A stretch of DNA of 64,000 bases from G965267425 sp965267425 (GTDB lineage Bacteria > Bacteroidota > Bacteroidia > Flavobacteriales_E > Vicingaceae), in contig OZ253959.1 in NCBI GenBank assembly GCA_965267425.1, positions 496,001 to 560,000 on the forward strand, written 5' to 3'. The notes beneath the pieces are model-generated. The model was given only the letters and a program-made list of their open reading frames with translations. It was not told the origin of the DNA and searched no databases. Shown piece by piece: positions 44,729 through 54,082 of the stretch. A program made the translations under genes and the position numbers. Position 1 is the first letter of the stretch; each line of letters starts with the position of its first letter.

Positions 44729-45246
44729 ATATATTTGGTTTTAATTAATTGAATGATTGATTTCTGAAAGTATAAAAAAAACTACGAATTTAGAAGTGCA
44801 TTTCGCACATAAATCCAACAATTCACAACAAAAGCGTTGATTTTCAATTTGTAAGTTGGGCTGTCTTTTTGATGGTAATTTTACCATTAGACGAAATAGT
44901 AAAATTCCCCTTGGATTCATGACAAAAATTACACACTGGACATTTCGAATGAAAAATGCTTCCTGATTTGTAGTAGTTTCCCTATTGATCTTGGCTGACC
45001 TGCCCTCTACTTTTACGAATACTTAATTGTCGATTTCCTCAACACGACATTAAGCTTCGTTCTTTAAATCATTAAATACATCGGAAAGGTCGGTATAAAA
45101 TGGGTTTTTTTACTTTCTACTGGTAATTTGCGTAACAGGTATTTGGCTATGTGCCCGTTACTGTTTGTCCGGCCTTTCCTTTTTTTCTTCACATTTCCCA
45201 TTTCATAACATGCTTTTCATAGATTTGCCTCCAACAGTTTAATTGG
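44729..45246. other. 518-bp gene-free gap with possible decayed coding remnant
   Basis: No complete gene is seen. On the minus strand a 46-codon open stretch (44844-44981) without a start encodes KCPVCNFCHESKGNFT and ends KTAQLTN. Just upstream, in another frame, is VFVKVEGRSAKINRE, and further up TDLSDVFNDLKNEA, each closed by stops. This looks like a small zinc-ribbon gene broken by stops and a frameshift, but chance cannot be excluded. The 14-bp inverted repeat TGGTAATTTTACCA is at 44873-44886. Confidence 0.35.
45220..45227 (+). promoter_or_regulatory. Candidate -7 element of the lnt promoter
   Basis: TAGATTTG matches TAnnTTTG, 19 bp upstream of the lnt ATG. No -33 TTG is at the expected distance. 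Confidence 0.45.
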
Positions 45247-46872
45247 ATGTTGAAAAATTTAGGTCTGTCCATATTATCAGGATGTTTGCTTGCCTTATCG
45301 TGGCCTGAAATTGGAAATTTTTCCTGGATAATTTTTCTGGCGTTGGTTCCTCTCCTGGTTGTTGAAAACAACATCAGGAATTCATCCAGAAAGAAGAAAA
45401 GCCTAAAGATATTTTCTCACGCATACCTGACATTTTTTCTCTTTAATGTCATTACTACCTGGTGGATATGGTTCGCTTCGGAAGGTGGTATGGTTATGGC
45501 CGAAGTATTCAACTCTTTATTCATGGCCATCTTGTTCTGGGCCTATTCATTAACAAAAAAGATTCTTGGAAACAAGGTGGGTTACATGTCCTTGATATTT
45601 TATTGGATGGGATTTGAATGGGTGCATACAAACTGGGAATTGTCGTGGATATGGTTGCACCTGGGCAATGTTTTTGCCAATGATGTGGCAATCATTCAAT
45701 GGTATGAAACTACCGGAATTCAAGGTGGAAGTCTTTGGGTGCTTGTGCTGAACATTCTAATATTCGCCATTGTTAAACAAAAATTGATTGATAAGATTTC
45801 ACCCAACAAGACGCTAGTTGGATTTACACTGCTTTCACTGTTCTTGCCCATTATTTATTCTTCATTGCGTTATTCCAACTATATTGAAAAGGAAGATCCA
45901 GTAGACATCATATGTGTCCAGCCTAATATTGATCCATATTATGAAAAATTTAGCGGACTGACGGAACATGAACAAATCAAAAGGTTGATGCAGCTCATCA
46001 CCTTGAAAATAGATGAGGAAGTTGATTTTGTTGTAGCACCTGAAACTGCATTCCCATTGGGCTATTGGGAGCATGACCTTGATTTTATCTATGGAAGTGA
46101 GCGTGTTTGGCGACTAACCGATCGTTTTCCTAAGTTGAGGTTCAACGTTGGTTTATCAACCATGAAATTATATGTTGCCGGTGAAGAAACTACACCCACC
46201 GCCAGACCCTTTGGAGACGGTAGCGGAAACTCATTTGACTATTGCAATACCGCTGTGCAATACGATACCAGTAAAAACATCCAGATCTACCACAAATCAA
46301 AATTGGTTTTGGGCGTTGAGAAAATGCCTTTTTCAGGGCGATTCAAATTTTTGGAAAAACTTTCGATAAAGTTAGGTGGAGCATCCGGAAGTCTCGGTGC
46401 TGAAAAAGAAGCCAAGGTGTTTGGCCCAACATTACCGGATCATCATTCTGTAAGTGTTGCCCCACTGATTTGTTATGAATCTATCTATGGAGAGTACGTG
46501 ACGGAATTCGTTAAAAAAGGAGCAGGATTGTTGTTCATTATGACAAATGACGGTTGGTGGAAAGATACACCTGGGTACAGACAACATTTTGCCTATGCCC
46601 GGTTACGAGCCATTGAAACAAGACGAAGTGTTGCGAGAAGTGCGAACACGGGTGTTTCAGGATTTATTGATCAACGCGGAGATGTGTTGCAAAAAACAGG
46701 TTGGTGGGTCGATGATGTAATTCGCGCCAAAATCAATGCCAATGATCATCAAACCTTTTATGTGACTTATGGAGATTATCTGGGTCGCATATTTGCATTC
46801 TTTTCACTGTTAATCATTGCTTACGCCGTGGTAAGAAGCATTAACAAAAAAGGAAATAGCTGGAGAACCTGA
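45247..46872 (+). CDS. lnt: Apolipoprotein N-acyltransferase
   Basis: Inner-membrane enzyme that adds the third acyl chain to lipoproteins. The 541 residues have about eight membrane helices in the first 210 residues, then the nitrilase-like periplasmic domain. The catalytic triad is visible: Glu266 in VVAPETAFPLG, Lys350 in IYHKSKLVLGVE and Cys409 in APLICYESIYGEY. The C-terminal NDGWW and RAIETRRSVARSANTGVSG are also conserved. A final membrane helix ends the protein. It is followed by lpd after 49 bp. Confidence 0.95.
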   Translation: MLKNLGLSILSGCLLALSWPEIGNFSWIIFLALVPLLVVENNIRNSSRKKKSLKIFSHAYLTFFLFNVITTWWIWFASEGGMVMAEVFNSLFMAILFWAYSLTKKILGNKVGYMSLIFYWMGFEWVHTNWELSWIWLHLGNVFANDVAIIQWYETTGIQGGSLWVLVLNILIFAIVKQKLIDKISPNKTLVGFTLLSLFLPIIYSSLRYSNYIEKEDPVDIICVQPNIDPYYEKFSGLTEHEQIKRLMQLITLKIDEEVDFVVAPETAFPLGYWEHDLDFIYGSERVWRLTDRFPKLRFNVGLSTMKLYVAGEETTPTARPFGDGSGNSFDYCNTAVQYDTSKNIQIYHKSKLVLGVEKMPFSGRFKFLEKLSIKLGGASGSLGAEKEAKVFGPTLPDHHSVSVAPLICYESIYGEYVTEFVKKGAGLLFIMTNDGWWKDTPGYRQHFAYARLRAIETRRSVARSANTGVSGFIDQRGDVLQKTGWWVDDVIRAKINANDHQTFYVTYGDYLGRIFAFFSLLIIAYAVVRSINKKGNSWRT

Positions 46873-46888
46873 ATCCGCGCTTATTTTT

Positions 46889-46896
46889 TAATTTTG
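46889..46896 (+). promoter_or_regulatory. Candidate -7 element of the lpd promoter
   Basis: TAATTTTG matches TAnnTTTG in the 49-bp lnt-lpd gap, 25 bp upstream of the ATG. No -33 TTG is evident. Confidence 0.4.
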
Positions 46897-46921
46897 TTGG
46901 ACATAAATCTACACTAGAACA

Positions 46922-48322
46922 ATGCAAAAATACGATGTGATTGTCATCGGTTCCGGACCTGGAGGGTATACATGCGCCATCAGATGCGCACAATTGGGAC
47001 TTAAAACTGCCATTATTGAACGATATGACAAACTTGGAGGAACATGCCTGAATGTGGGATGTATTCCGTCGAAAGCATTGCTCGATTCTTCAGAGCATTA
47101 TCACAATGCCAGTCATCGATTTGATACGCATGGTATAAAAGTTAACGGCCTGTCGGTAGATTTTAAGCAAATGGTTGCCCGCAAACAAGAAGTGGTGGAT
47201 CAAACGGTATCGGGCGTATCGTACCTTATGAACAAGCACAAGATTGAAGTGCTACATGGTCATGGTTCTTTTGTCTCAAAAAATGAAGTACTCGTAAAAA
47301 ATGGTAAAGATGAGACGACTATTCAGGGGGATAAAATTGTCATCGCTACGGGATCCAAGCCAAATTATTTTCCGGGTATGGAGCCTGATAAAAAGAGGAT
47401 AATTACTTCAACGGAAGCGCTTAAATTAGAAGAAGTGCCTAAGCATTTGATGATAATTGGTGGTGGAGTCATTGGTTTGGAACTGGGGTCAGTTTATGCT
47501 CGATTGGGAAGTGAAGTATCTGTGGTAGAATTTATGGACGGTATTATTCCAACCATGGACAAAACCATGGGTAAGGAATTGCAGAAAGTGCTGAAGAAAG
47601 AAGGATTTAAATTCTACCTGAGTCACAAAGTTCAAGACGTGAGTACAAAGGGAAAAACAGTGACGGTAAAAGCAGAAAATAAAAAAGGAGAACAAGTTGA
47701 ATTAAAAGGTGACTATTGTCTGGTTGCAGTAGGTAGAAAACCCTATACGGATGGATTAAACCTGGATAAAGCTGGAATAAAAACAGACGATAGAGGTAGG
47801 GTGGATGTTAATGATATGTTACAGACTGCTGTTCCTAACATTTATGCACTGGGAGATGTTGTTCGTGGAGCAATGTTAGCGCATAAAGCCGAAGAAGAGG
47901 GTGTTTTTATAGCAGAATCTATTGTAGGGCAAAAACCTCATATCAATTACAAATTGATTCCCGGTGTAGTATATACATGGCCTGAAGTTGCAGCAGTTGG
48001 CTATACGGAAGAAGAGTTGAAAGCGGACAAGAGGGCTTATAAAGTAGGTTCCTTTCCTTTTAAAGCAAGTGGACGTGCCAGGGCAAGCATGGATACAGAT
48101 GGTCTGGTAAAAGTGCTTGCGGATGAATCAACCGATGAAATTCTTGGAGTTCATATCATTGGGCCTCGCGCGGCAGATTTGATTGCTGAAGGTGTGGTTG
48201 CTATGGAGTATCGAGCTAGTGCCGAAGACATTGGAAGAATGAGTCATGCACACCCAACGTTCTCTGAAGCCATTAAAGAAGCAGCGCTTGATGCCTCAGA
48301 TAAAAGAGCGTTGAATATTTAA
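46922..48322 (+). CDS. lpdA: Dihydrolipoyl dehydrogenase (E3)
   Basis: FAD-dependent oxidation of dihydrolipoamide, the shared E3 subunit of pyruvate, 2-oxoglutarate and branched-chain dehydrogenase complexes and the glycine cleavage system. The 466 residues have FAD motif VIGSGPGGYTCAI (8-20), the redox disulfide GGTCLNVGCIPSK (Cys42, Cys47), NAD motif IGGGVIGLELGSVYARLG, and the C-terminal dimer-interface acid-base motif HAHPTFSEA. All key residues are present. The ferrochelatase gene starts one base after the stop. Confidence 0.96.
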   Translation: MQKYDVIVIGSGPGGYTCAIRCAQLGLKTAIIERYDKLGGTCLNVGCIPSKALLDSSEHYHNASHRFDTHGIKVNGLSVDFKQMVARKQEVVDQTVSGVSYLMNKHKIEVLHGHGSFVSKNEVLVKNGKDETTIQGDKIVIATGSKPNYFPGMEPDKKRIITSTEALKLEEVPKHLMIIGGGVIGLELGSVYARLGSEVSVVEFMDGIIPTMDKTMGKELQKVLKKEGFKFYLSHKVQDVSTKGKTVTVKAENKKGEQVELKGDYCLVAVGRKPYTDGLNLDKAGIKTDDRGRVDVNDMLQTAVPNIYALGDVVRGAMLAHKAEEEGVFIAESIVGQKPHINYKLIPGVVYTWPEVAAVGYTEEELKADKRAYKVGSFPFKASGRARASMDTDGLVKVLADESTDEILGVHIIGPRAADLIAEGVVAMEYRASAEDIGRMSHAHPTFSEAIKEAALDASDKRALNI

Positions 48323-48323
48323 G

Positions 48324-49355
48324 TTGAACAAATTGCAGGCTCACACCAAAACGGGGGTTCTATTAGTAAACCTCGGAACTCCTGATAGTCCCAAGCCAAG
48401 ACATGTAGGGAAATACCTGGCTCAGTTTTTAAATGATAGAAGGGTAATAGATATTCCAACCATTCCCAGATTTATTCTCGTCAACTTCATCATTATTCCA
48501 TTGAGGGTATTTCGTTCCGCTGGATTGTATAAGCGTCTTTGGACTAAAGATGGTTCACCTTTGATTTATCATACACAGAACTTAGCAAATAAAGTACAAT
48601 CAAAACTAGGTGATCAATACTTGGTAAAGATGGCCATGAGATATCAAAATCCCTCCATTCAACTTGGGATTGATGAATTATTGAAAAATGGAGTCAATAA
48701 AATTGTGGTTCTTCCTTTGTATCCACAATATGCTTCTTCAACCACGGGCTCAACTATGGAAGAGGTCTATCGTATTGTTAAAAACAAAAATGACATTCCT
48801 GAAATTGTCAATATTGGGCCCTTTTATCAATTCCCTTCGTACATAGATGCTTTAAAATCTACAGCATCAACAATTAATCATTCTGAATACGATCATGTGT
48901 TGTTCAGTTTTCATGGACTACCTGTTCGGCATTTAGAAAGAGGTCACGAGAAAGGATTTGATTGCGAAAATTGTAACTGCAGAAAAAATTTCCAAAAAGA
49001 ACATTTCTATTGTTATCAGAATGCATGTTTTGAAACGGCAAACCAACTTGCAAATGAGCTTGATATACCAAAAGAACGTTATACAGTAGTATTTCAATCG
49101 AGATTGGGAAAGAGATGGATGCAGCCTTATGCAGAGCCGTTTGTAGCCGAATTACCTGCTAGAGGCATCAAAAAAGTTCTTGTTTTCTCTCCAGCATTTG
49201 TAAGTGATTGTTTGGAAACAACCATTGAAATCGACTTTGAATACAAAGAGCTGTTCTTAGAAAAAGGCGGAGAAAAACTTACATTAGTACCTAGCCTGAA
49301 TGATTCAGACAAATGGGTGCAAGCAGTTGTGGCCCTGATTCAACAAAAAGAATAA
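48324..49355 (+). CDS. hemH: Ferrochelatase
   Basis: Inserts Fe2+ into protoporphyrin IX (or coproporphyrin III in coproporphyrin-dependent pathways). The 343 residues start GVLLVNLGTPDSPKPRHVGKYL, with metal-site His in LFSFHGLPVRHLERG and C-terminal FSPAFVSDCLETTIEIDFEY (conserved Glu). A Cys-rich insert (FDCENCNCRKNF to YCYQNACFET) is present, as in many bacterial HemH. The start must be the TTG at 48324, one base after lpd; there is no ATG before the conserved GVLLVN. The PqqB-like gene follows after a single base. Confidence 0.93.
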   Translation: MNKLQAHTKTGVLLVNLGTPDSPKPRHVGKYLAQFLNDRRVIDIPTIPRFILVNFIIIPLRVFRSAGLYKRLWTKDGSPLIYHTQNLANKVQSKLGDQYLVKMAMRYQNPSIQLGIDELLKNGVNKIVVLPLYPQYASSTTGSTMEEVYRIVKNKNDIPEIVNIGPFYQFPSYIDALKSTASTINHSEYDHVLFSFHGLPVRHLERGHEKGFDCENCNCRKNFQKEHFYCYQNACFETANQLANELDIPKERYTVVFQSRLGKRWMQPYAEPFVAELPARGIKKVLVFSPAFVSDCLETTIEIDFEYKELFLEKGGEKLTLVPSLNDSDKWVQAVVALIQQKE

Positions 49356-49356
49356 C

Positions 49357-50271
49357 ATGTTCTTGAGAGCAATCTTTACGGTTCATGTATTGATCATCTT
49401 GCAAATTGCTAATGCCCAAAATCACATTTATGTGCAAGTGATGGGAATTGCTCAAGATGGAGGAATTCCCCAAGTGGATTGCAAAAAGCAATGTTGCGAA
49501 TTGAGACATGGCAAGCCTGCTGTTCATCAAGTAGCTTCATTAGCCGTAGTTGATCAAAACAATCATTCTTTTTATTTGATTGATGCTACTCCTGATTTAC
49601 CTACTCAATGGCAAACCATTAAATATTCCGCAGGCAAAGAATTGCAGTGTAAAGGTATTTTTTTGACCCATGCTCATATTGGACACTACACCGGATTAAT
49701 GTACATGGGACGCGAGGTGATGAGTACTTCAACTTTGCCTGTATACGTAATGCCAAGAATGCAGGAATTTCTTACATCAAATGGACCTTGGAATCAATTG
49801 GTTGATTTGAAAAATATCAATTTGATTCCCATCAAAAAAGATAACGTAAAGATTACGTCAGCAATTAGTATAAGGGCAATACCCGTGCCTCATCGAGATG
49901 AATATTCTGAAACCGTGGGTTATGTTGTAGAATCGGACAAAAAGTTGATTTATATTCCAGATATTGATAAATGGGAAAAGTGGGAACATTCCCTGGAAGA
50001 AATGATTAATGAGATGGATTACATCTTGATAGATGGAACATTCTTTGATATCAATGAATTACCAGGTAGGAATATGGATAATATTCCACACCCTCCAATA
50101 AAAAGTACAATTGAAAAACTCGCAAATCTCGAAGCGAAAGAAAAACAGAAAATCCATTTCATTCATTTTAATCACACCAATCCGGTATTAAATAAAAACT
50201 CCGAAGAATATAAGTATGTAATTGATCAAGGATTTCAGCTTACATTTGAAGGAATGACTTTTGAATTATGA
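49357..50271 (+). CDS. Exported PqqB-like metallo-beta-lactamase-fold hydrolase
   Basis: 304 residues with a signal peptide (FTVHVLIILQIANAQ, about 7-21). The metal motif is THAHIGHYTGL, His105, His107, His110, with Gly109 where most family members have Asp. A Cys motif IPQVDCKKQCCELR (Cys42, Cys46, Cys47) resembles the extra zinc site of PqqB. The C-terminal metal ligands FIHFNHTNPVL are also of that type. No other pqq gene is in the window, so PQQ synthesis is not supported; the substrate is unknown. A 4-bp overlap with the next gene suggests co-translation. Confidence 0.82.
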   Translation: MFLRAIFTVHVLIILQIANAQNHIYVQVMGIAQDGGIPQVDCKKQCCELRHGKPAVHQVASLAVVDQNNHSFYLIDATPDLPTQWQTIKYSAGKELQCKGIFLTHAHIGHYTGLMYMGREVMSTSTLPVYVMPRMQEFLTSNGPWNQLVDLKNINLIPIKKDNVKITSAISIRAIPVPHRDEYSETVGYVVESDKKLIYIPDIDKWEKWEHSLEEMINEMDYILIDGTFFDINELPGRNMDNIPHPPIKSTIEKLANLEAKEKQKIHFIHFNHTNPVLNKNSEEYKYVIDQGFQLTFEGMTFEL

Positions 50272-50885
50272 ATCACCTAAAATTGTGTGGCCTTTTTCTT
50301 CTGATGCTGATACAGATATCTCATGAGATCAAAGCTCAGAAATTAGTACTGAGAAATGAGGATGGTAAAAAATTACATCGATACAAAGATGGTCGCACCA
50401 TTGACTTCAGAACCAACGTAGACTATTTTCCCAATTTCAATTTTGACGTTGGCACCAAAGAAGTTCGAGCATTGGGTGTGGTTGACTCCATTCGTAATGA
50501 AAAGCTTTATTTATCGGAAACCATTTTGATTCTTTCCTTTGATCAACATAAACATCAATTGATCGAAAAAATGTACGAAGGGGAGTATGTTCAATTGAAA
50601 TATACGGATATCAAGAGCATGTCATATACATCTTCTACAGAAGCGTTGGGAAATGGCCTGTTTTCAGTTGGTTTGGGTACGATGGCGGTATCATTATTTT
50701 TTGGGATCAATGATGGACCTTATGCCTGGGATCGGGTGGCCATCGTTGCTGGTTTGGGTGCAGCTAGTGCTGTTATTGGGATAATTATGGAGAAATCGTT
50801 CAAATCAAAACCTGTTAAAGTCAAACAATTCGATGGTGTTGACTACTTTGACGAATACATTTCCGGCACGTTGCAAATGGAATAA
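50268..50885 (+). CDS. Hypothetical exported membrane-associated protein
   Basis: 205 residues with a signal peptide (CGLFLLMLIQISHEIKAQ, 7-24), a soluble beta-rich part (about 25-115) and two membrane helices in the second half (LFSVGLGTMAVSLFFGI and VAIVAGLGAASAVIGIIM). A family is not recognised. Its start overlaps the stop of the PqqB-like gene by 4 bp, so the two are probably made together. It precedes pabB by 12 bp. Confidence 0.65.
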   Translation: MNHLKLCGLFLLMLIQISHEIKAQKLVLRNEDGKKLHRYKDGRTIDFRTNVDYFPNFNFDVGTKEVRALGVVDSIRNEKLYLSETILILSFDQHKHQLIEKMYEGEYVQLKYTDIKSMSYTSSTEALGNGLFSVGLGTMAVSLFFGINDGPYAWDRVAIVAGLGAASAVIGIIMEKSFKSKPVKVKQFDGVDYFDEYISGTLQME

Positions 50886-50897
50886 CATGCTTGCTGA

Positions 50898-52187
50898 TTG
50901 AGAATTCAGTACACATACCAACTTAAAGATCCTGATTCATTCAAGAAAGCTCTGTTGCAATATTCAAAATCAACAGATCATGTTTGCATTCTGGACTCAT
51001 GTTCATTTAAGGATAAGAAATACGAATATCTTGCGGCAATAGGTGTAAAAGACCTCATCAACTTGGATGCTGATGAAAAAGATTTTCAGGATTTAAAAGA
51101 GTGGAATCGAAAAAACCAAGATTGGAAATTTGGTTTCTTCTCTTATGATTTGAAAAATCAATTTGAACACCTTACTTCTGAAAATTCTGATGAGATCCAA
51201 TTTGGGTTATGTACTTTTTTTATTCCAGAATATGTCCTGTCCATTTCCGGAAATCAATTGGTGATTTGGTATGCATCAAATCAACCAGAACGAGAAGTAG
51301 TCCAGTGGGTTAATGAAATTGAAGCATTACCATTAGCGGAAGATCAACATTCAAGTTTTGTGCCTCAAGCCAGTATGACTGAAGATGAATATATTCAAAA
51401 GGTAAACGAAATATTACATCACATCCAGCAGGGAGATATCTATGAAATGAATTTCTGTCAGGAATTTTCAATTAGCGATTGTGAAATTGATCCTAATGTT
51501 CTTTTTTCCAGGTTGATAAATCATTCTCCTGCTCCTCAATCCACCTTCTTGAAAATTCATCAACATTCACTGATTAGCGCGAGTCCGGAACGGTATTTAT
51601 GGAAGCAAGGTGACCATGTGATATCTCAACCTATGAAAGGTACGGCTCAAAGAAGTTCGAATAGCGAAATCGATAAAAAGTTGAAGGAGCAATTGGGAAA
51701 CAATCAAAAAGAGCGTTCCGAAAATGTCATGATCGTAGATCTAGTTCGAAATGATCTTTCAAGAACCGCAACCAAGGACTCCGTGAAAGTGGATGAATTA
51801 TACGGTTTGTATACCTTTCCACAAGTACATCAAATGATATCTACCATAAGCGCTAACTTAGAGCCAACTAAGGATATTTTGGATGTGGTTGAAACCAGTT
51901 TCCCAATGGGATCCATGACCGGTGCTCCGAAAATTCGTGCCATGAAATTAATTGATAAGTATGAGAATAAATCGAGAGGAATATTTTCGGGCAGTGTTGG
52001 GTACATTGATGAGCAAGGCGATGCTGACTTCAATGTGGTGATCAGAAGTATGATGTATAATCAAGAGAAAAAGCACCTGTCCTTTCAAGTAGGTGGTGCA
52101 ATCACGGCAAATTCTGATCCAAAGCAGGAATTTGAAGAATGTATGTTAAAAGCAAAAGCATTAATTAATGTGCTGACAAATGCATGA
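50898..52187 (+). CDS. pabB: Para-aminobenzoate synthase component I (chorismate-binding)
   Basis: Uses chorismate and ammonia to form 4-amino-4-deoxychorismate for folate. The 429 residues are of the anthranilate synthase I family. N-terminal FGFFSYDLKN, then HIQQGDIYEMNFCQEF, SASPERYL, QPMKGTAQRS, ERSENVMIVDLVRNDLSR and FPMGSMTGAPKIRAM form the chorismate site. The last motif and the length favour PabB over TrpE, and no trp genes are adjacent. The start is the TTG at 50898, directly after an in-frame stop. The 3' end overlaps tilS by 8 bp. Confidence 0.88.
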   Translation: MRIQYTYQLKDPDSFKKALLQYSKSTDHVCILDSCSFKDKKYEYLAAIGVKDLINLDADEKDFQDLKEWNRKNQDWKFGFFSYDLKNQFEHLTSENSDEIQFGLCTFFIPEYVLSISGNQLVIWYASNQPEREVVQWVNEIEALPLAEDQHSSFVPQASMTEDEYIQKVNEILHHIQQGDIYEMNFCQEFSISDCEIDPNVLFSRLINHSPAPQSTFLKIHQHSLISASPERYLWKQGDHVISQPMKGTAQRSSNSEIDKKLKEQLGNNQKERSENVMIVDLVRNDLSRTATKDSVKVDELYGLYTFPQVHQMISTISANLEPTKDILDVVETSFPMGSMTGAPKIRAMKLIDKYENKSRGIFSGSVGYIDEQGDADFNVVIRSMMYNQEKKHLSFQVGGAITANSDPKQEFEECMLKAKALINVLTNA

Positions 52188-53511
52188 ATTAGAAACTCAA
52201 GTTGCTTCTTTTATCAAACGAAAGAATCTTTTGCAGGATGGTGAAAAAGTCCTGATTGCATTGAGTGGAGGTAGAGATTCCATGACATTGATGTATGTGC
52301 TTAGAGAATTGGGATATTCAATTGGCATAGCACATTGTAATTTTGGATTGAGGTCAGATGAATCTGATAAAGATGAAGAATTTGTAGTGCAACAAGCGGA
52401 TAAGTTGGGAATACCTATATGGGTCAAAAAATTCTCTGAAGAAGATTTTAGAAGACAGGGAAATTCAGTGCAGGTTGTTGCTCGGGAATTGCGTTATCAA
52501 TGGTTTCTAGCATTGGCTAAAGAACAACAATTTGAAAAAATAGCAGTTGCTCATCATGCTTCAGATGCCATCGAAACAACCTTCATTAATTTAATTCGTG
52601 GAACAGGTCTGAGAGGAATGGGTATTAAACCATTTAGAGAAGATCGTGTAGTGAGGCCGTTGTTGAATTCATCAAACGAACTTATAGACCAGTACGTTGC
52701 AGACAATAAAATTCCTTACAGGGAAGATTCGAGTAATCATTCAGATAAATATGTAAGAAATAAGCTTAGACACCATGTTTTACCAAATTTATTTGACGTA
52801 AGGGAAAACAGTGATAAAGGCCTAATGGAGTCATTGCATATATTGTCTGATTCGCAAAAGTTTGTAGATGAACAGATTGAAGGGTTACGTCAAAAACACC
52901 AGTCGCTTGATGGCAATCATGTGATTTTTGATGTTTCATGGTTTAATGAGACAAATTCAGGGGAATTTATATTGTTCGAATGGTTGAGGCCATATGGTTT
53001 CAATAAACAAATGATCAACAATATGTTTGAAGGACTCAACAAAGAATCGTCACAGGAATACAATAGTGATCATTATGAAGCAATTGTTAAGAATCAAAAA
53101 ATAATCCTCAGGAAAATAGATAACATCGATGCTCAAACGTATACGTTTAGCAAACAGATAAATGAAATAAATGAGCCTATTCAATTTAAAATCAATAAGT
53201 TAAATTCAGAGCAGGTCAAGAGTTTTGAAAAGATGAACAATATTGCCTATTTTGATTTTCATAAGGTTGCTGATGAACTGGTGATTCGAAGATGGAAAGA
53301 GGCCGATTGGTTTATTCCTTTGGGTATGAATGGGAAAAGGAAATTGAGCGATTTTTTTGTGGATCGCAAGCTGAACAAGTTTCAAAAGCAAAATGCTTGG
53401 TTATTGGAATCAAATGGAGAAATCATTTGGATAGTAGGAATGCAGCAGAACAACACCGCCAAAATTGACAACAGCACCAGCCAAGTGCTGAGAATTGAGT
53501 ACATAAAATGA
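52180..53511 (+). CDS. tilS: tRNA(Ile)-lysidine synthetase
   Basis: Converts C34 of the CAU anticodon of tRNA-Ile2 to lysidine so that it reads AUA. The 443 residues have the N-type ATP pyrophosphatase loop ALSGGRDSMTLM (about 28-39), AHCNFGLRSDESDKDEEFV, AVAHHASDAIETTFINLIRGTGLRGMGI and the C-terminal domain with a LSDFFVDRK motif. Its 5' end overlaps pabB by 8 bp, and its 3' end overlaps the small membrane protein gene by 4 bp. Confidence 0.95.
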   Translation: MHELETQVASFIKRKNLLQDGEKVLIALSGGRDSMTLMYVLRELGYSIGIAHCNFGLRSDESDKDEEFVVQQADKLGIPIWVKKFSEEDFRRQGNSVQVVARELRYQWFLALAKEQQFEKIAVAHHASDAIETTFINLIRGTGLRGMGIKPFREDRVVRPLLNSSNELIDQYVADNKIPYREDSSNHSDKYVRNKLRHHVLPNLFDVRENSDKGLMESLHILSDSQKFVDEQIEGLRQKHQSLDGNHVIFDVSWFNETNSGEFILFEWLRPYGFNKQMINNMFEGLNKESSQEYNSDHYEAIVKNQKIILRKIDNIDAQTYTFSKQINEINEPIQFKINKLNSEQVKSFEKMNNIAYFDFHKVADELVIRRWKEADWFIPLGMNGKRKLSDFFVDRKLNKFQKQNAWLLESNGEIIWIVGMQQNNTAKIDNSTSQVLRIEYIK

Positions 53512-54035
53512 CTGAAAAAGAACTCTTATTTGAAGAAAAGCAATACTTGGGGTACAATAAATTCTCTATAATCAGGAGAATGACTCTGGCTATATTTTGC
53601 TTCATTACCTATTACTTTTCTGCTGAAGATAGTCAGGTTTCATTCCCAAAAGTTGCTCAAATTGAAGGAGCAGGAGATTTATTTTTCATCATGGGAATTG
53701 CAATTCTTGTGCTATCCGGCTTGTTGATTTTTGTATTGCATATTAAAACTCAGGTGTATGCTGGAAGTTTAATTATTGATGGACTATGGACGTCTAGAAA
53801 AGTAAAAATTGATTTATCTGTCATACGGAAAATCCAGGTAGTTAAATACAGTAAGTATCTGTTAAACAGGCCAGTATATAATCTTCACTGGAGAGGAAAA
53901 ATTCGTTTTTTCACACGAGGAAATGATGCAATTGAATTAACTGACAAAGACGGTTTGATTTATCTTTTAGGGAGTCAACAAGCCAAGTTATTGCATGATG
54001 TCATTAAAAGTCAAATCAATCCGCAAACCACCTAA
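53508..54035 (+). CDS. Small Bacteroidota membrane protein of unknown function
   Basis: 175 residues. Two membrane helices in the first half (MTLAIFCFITYYF and FFIMGIAILVLSGLLIFVLHI), then a soluble beta-rich tail with a PH-like look (GSLIIDGLWTSRKVKIDLSVIRKIQVVKY). No recognised family. It shares ATGA with the tilS stop, so the two are coupled. Confidence 0.6.
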   Translation: MTEKELLFEEKQYLGYNKFSIIRRMTLAIFCFITYYFSAEDSQVSFPKVAQIEGAGDLFFIMGIAILVLSGLLIFVLHIKTQVYAGSLIIDGLWTSRKVKIDLSVIRKIQVVKYSKYLLNRPVYNLHWRGKIRFFTRGNDAIELTDKDGLIYLLGSQQAKLLHDVIKSQINPQTT

Positions 54036-54044
54036 ATAATAATA

Positions 54045-54077
54045 TTTGGATTCACATAAATCTTTTATTTATATTTG
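54045..54077 (+). promoter_or_regulatory. Candidate promoter of the queuosine precursor transporter gene
   Basis: TTTG (54045-54048), a 21-bp spacer, then TATATTTG (54070-54077) fit the Bacteroidota promoter consensus with slightly long spacing. The ATG at 54083 begins only 5 bp after the -7 element, so the transcript would be essentially leaderless. Confidence 0.5.
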
Positions 54078-54082
54078 AATCG

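Noticed and set aside
48957..49035. Cys-rich insert of ferrochelatase as a novel metal domain
   Set aside because: Clusters of cysteines at this place are known in many bacterial HemH proteins, so it is not unusual in itself.
49357..50271. PqqB as evidence for PQQ biosynthesis
   Set aside because: No pqqA, C, D or E nearby, the protein has a signal peptide, and the metal motif differs.
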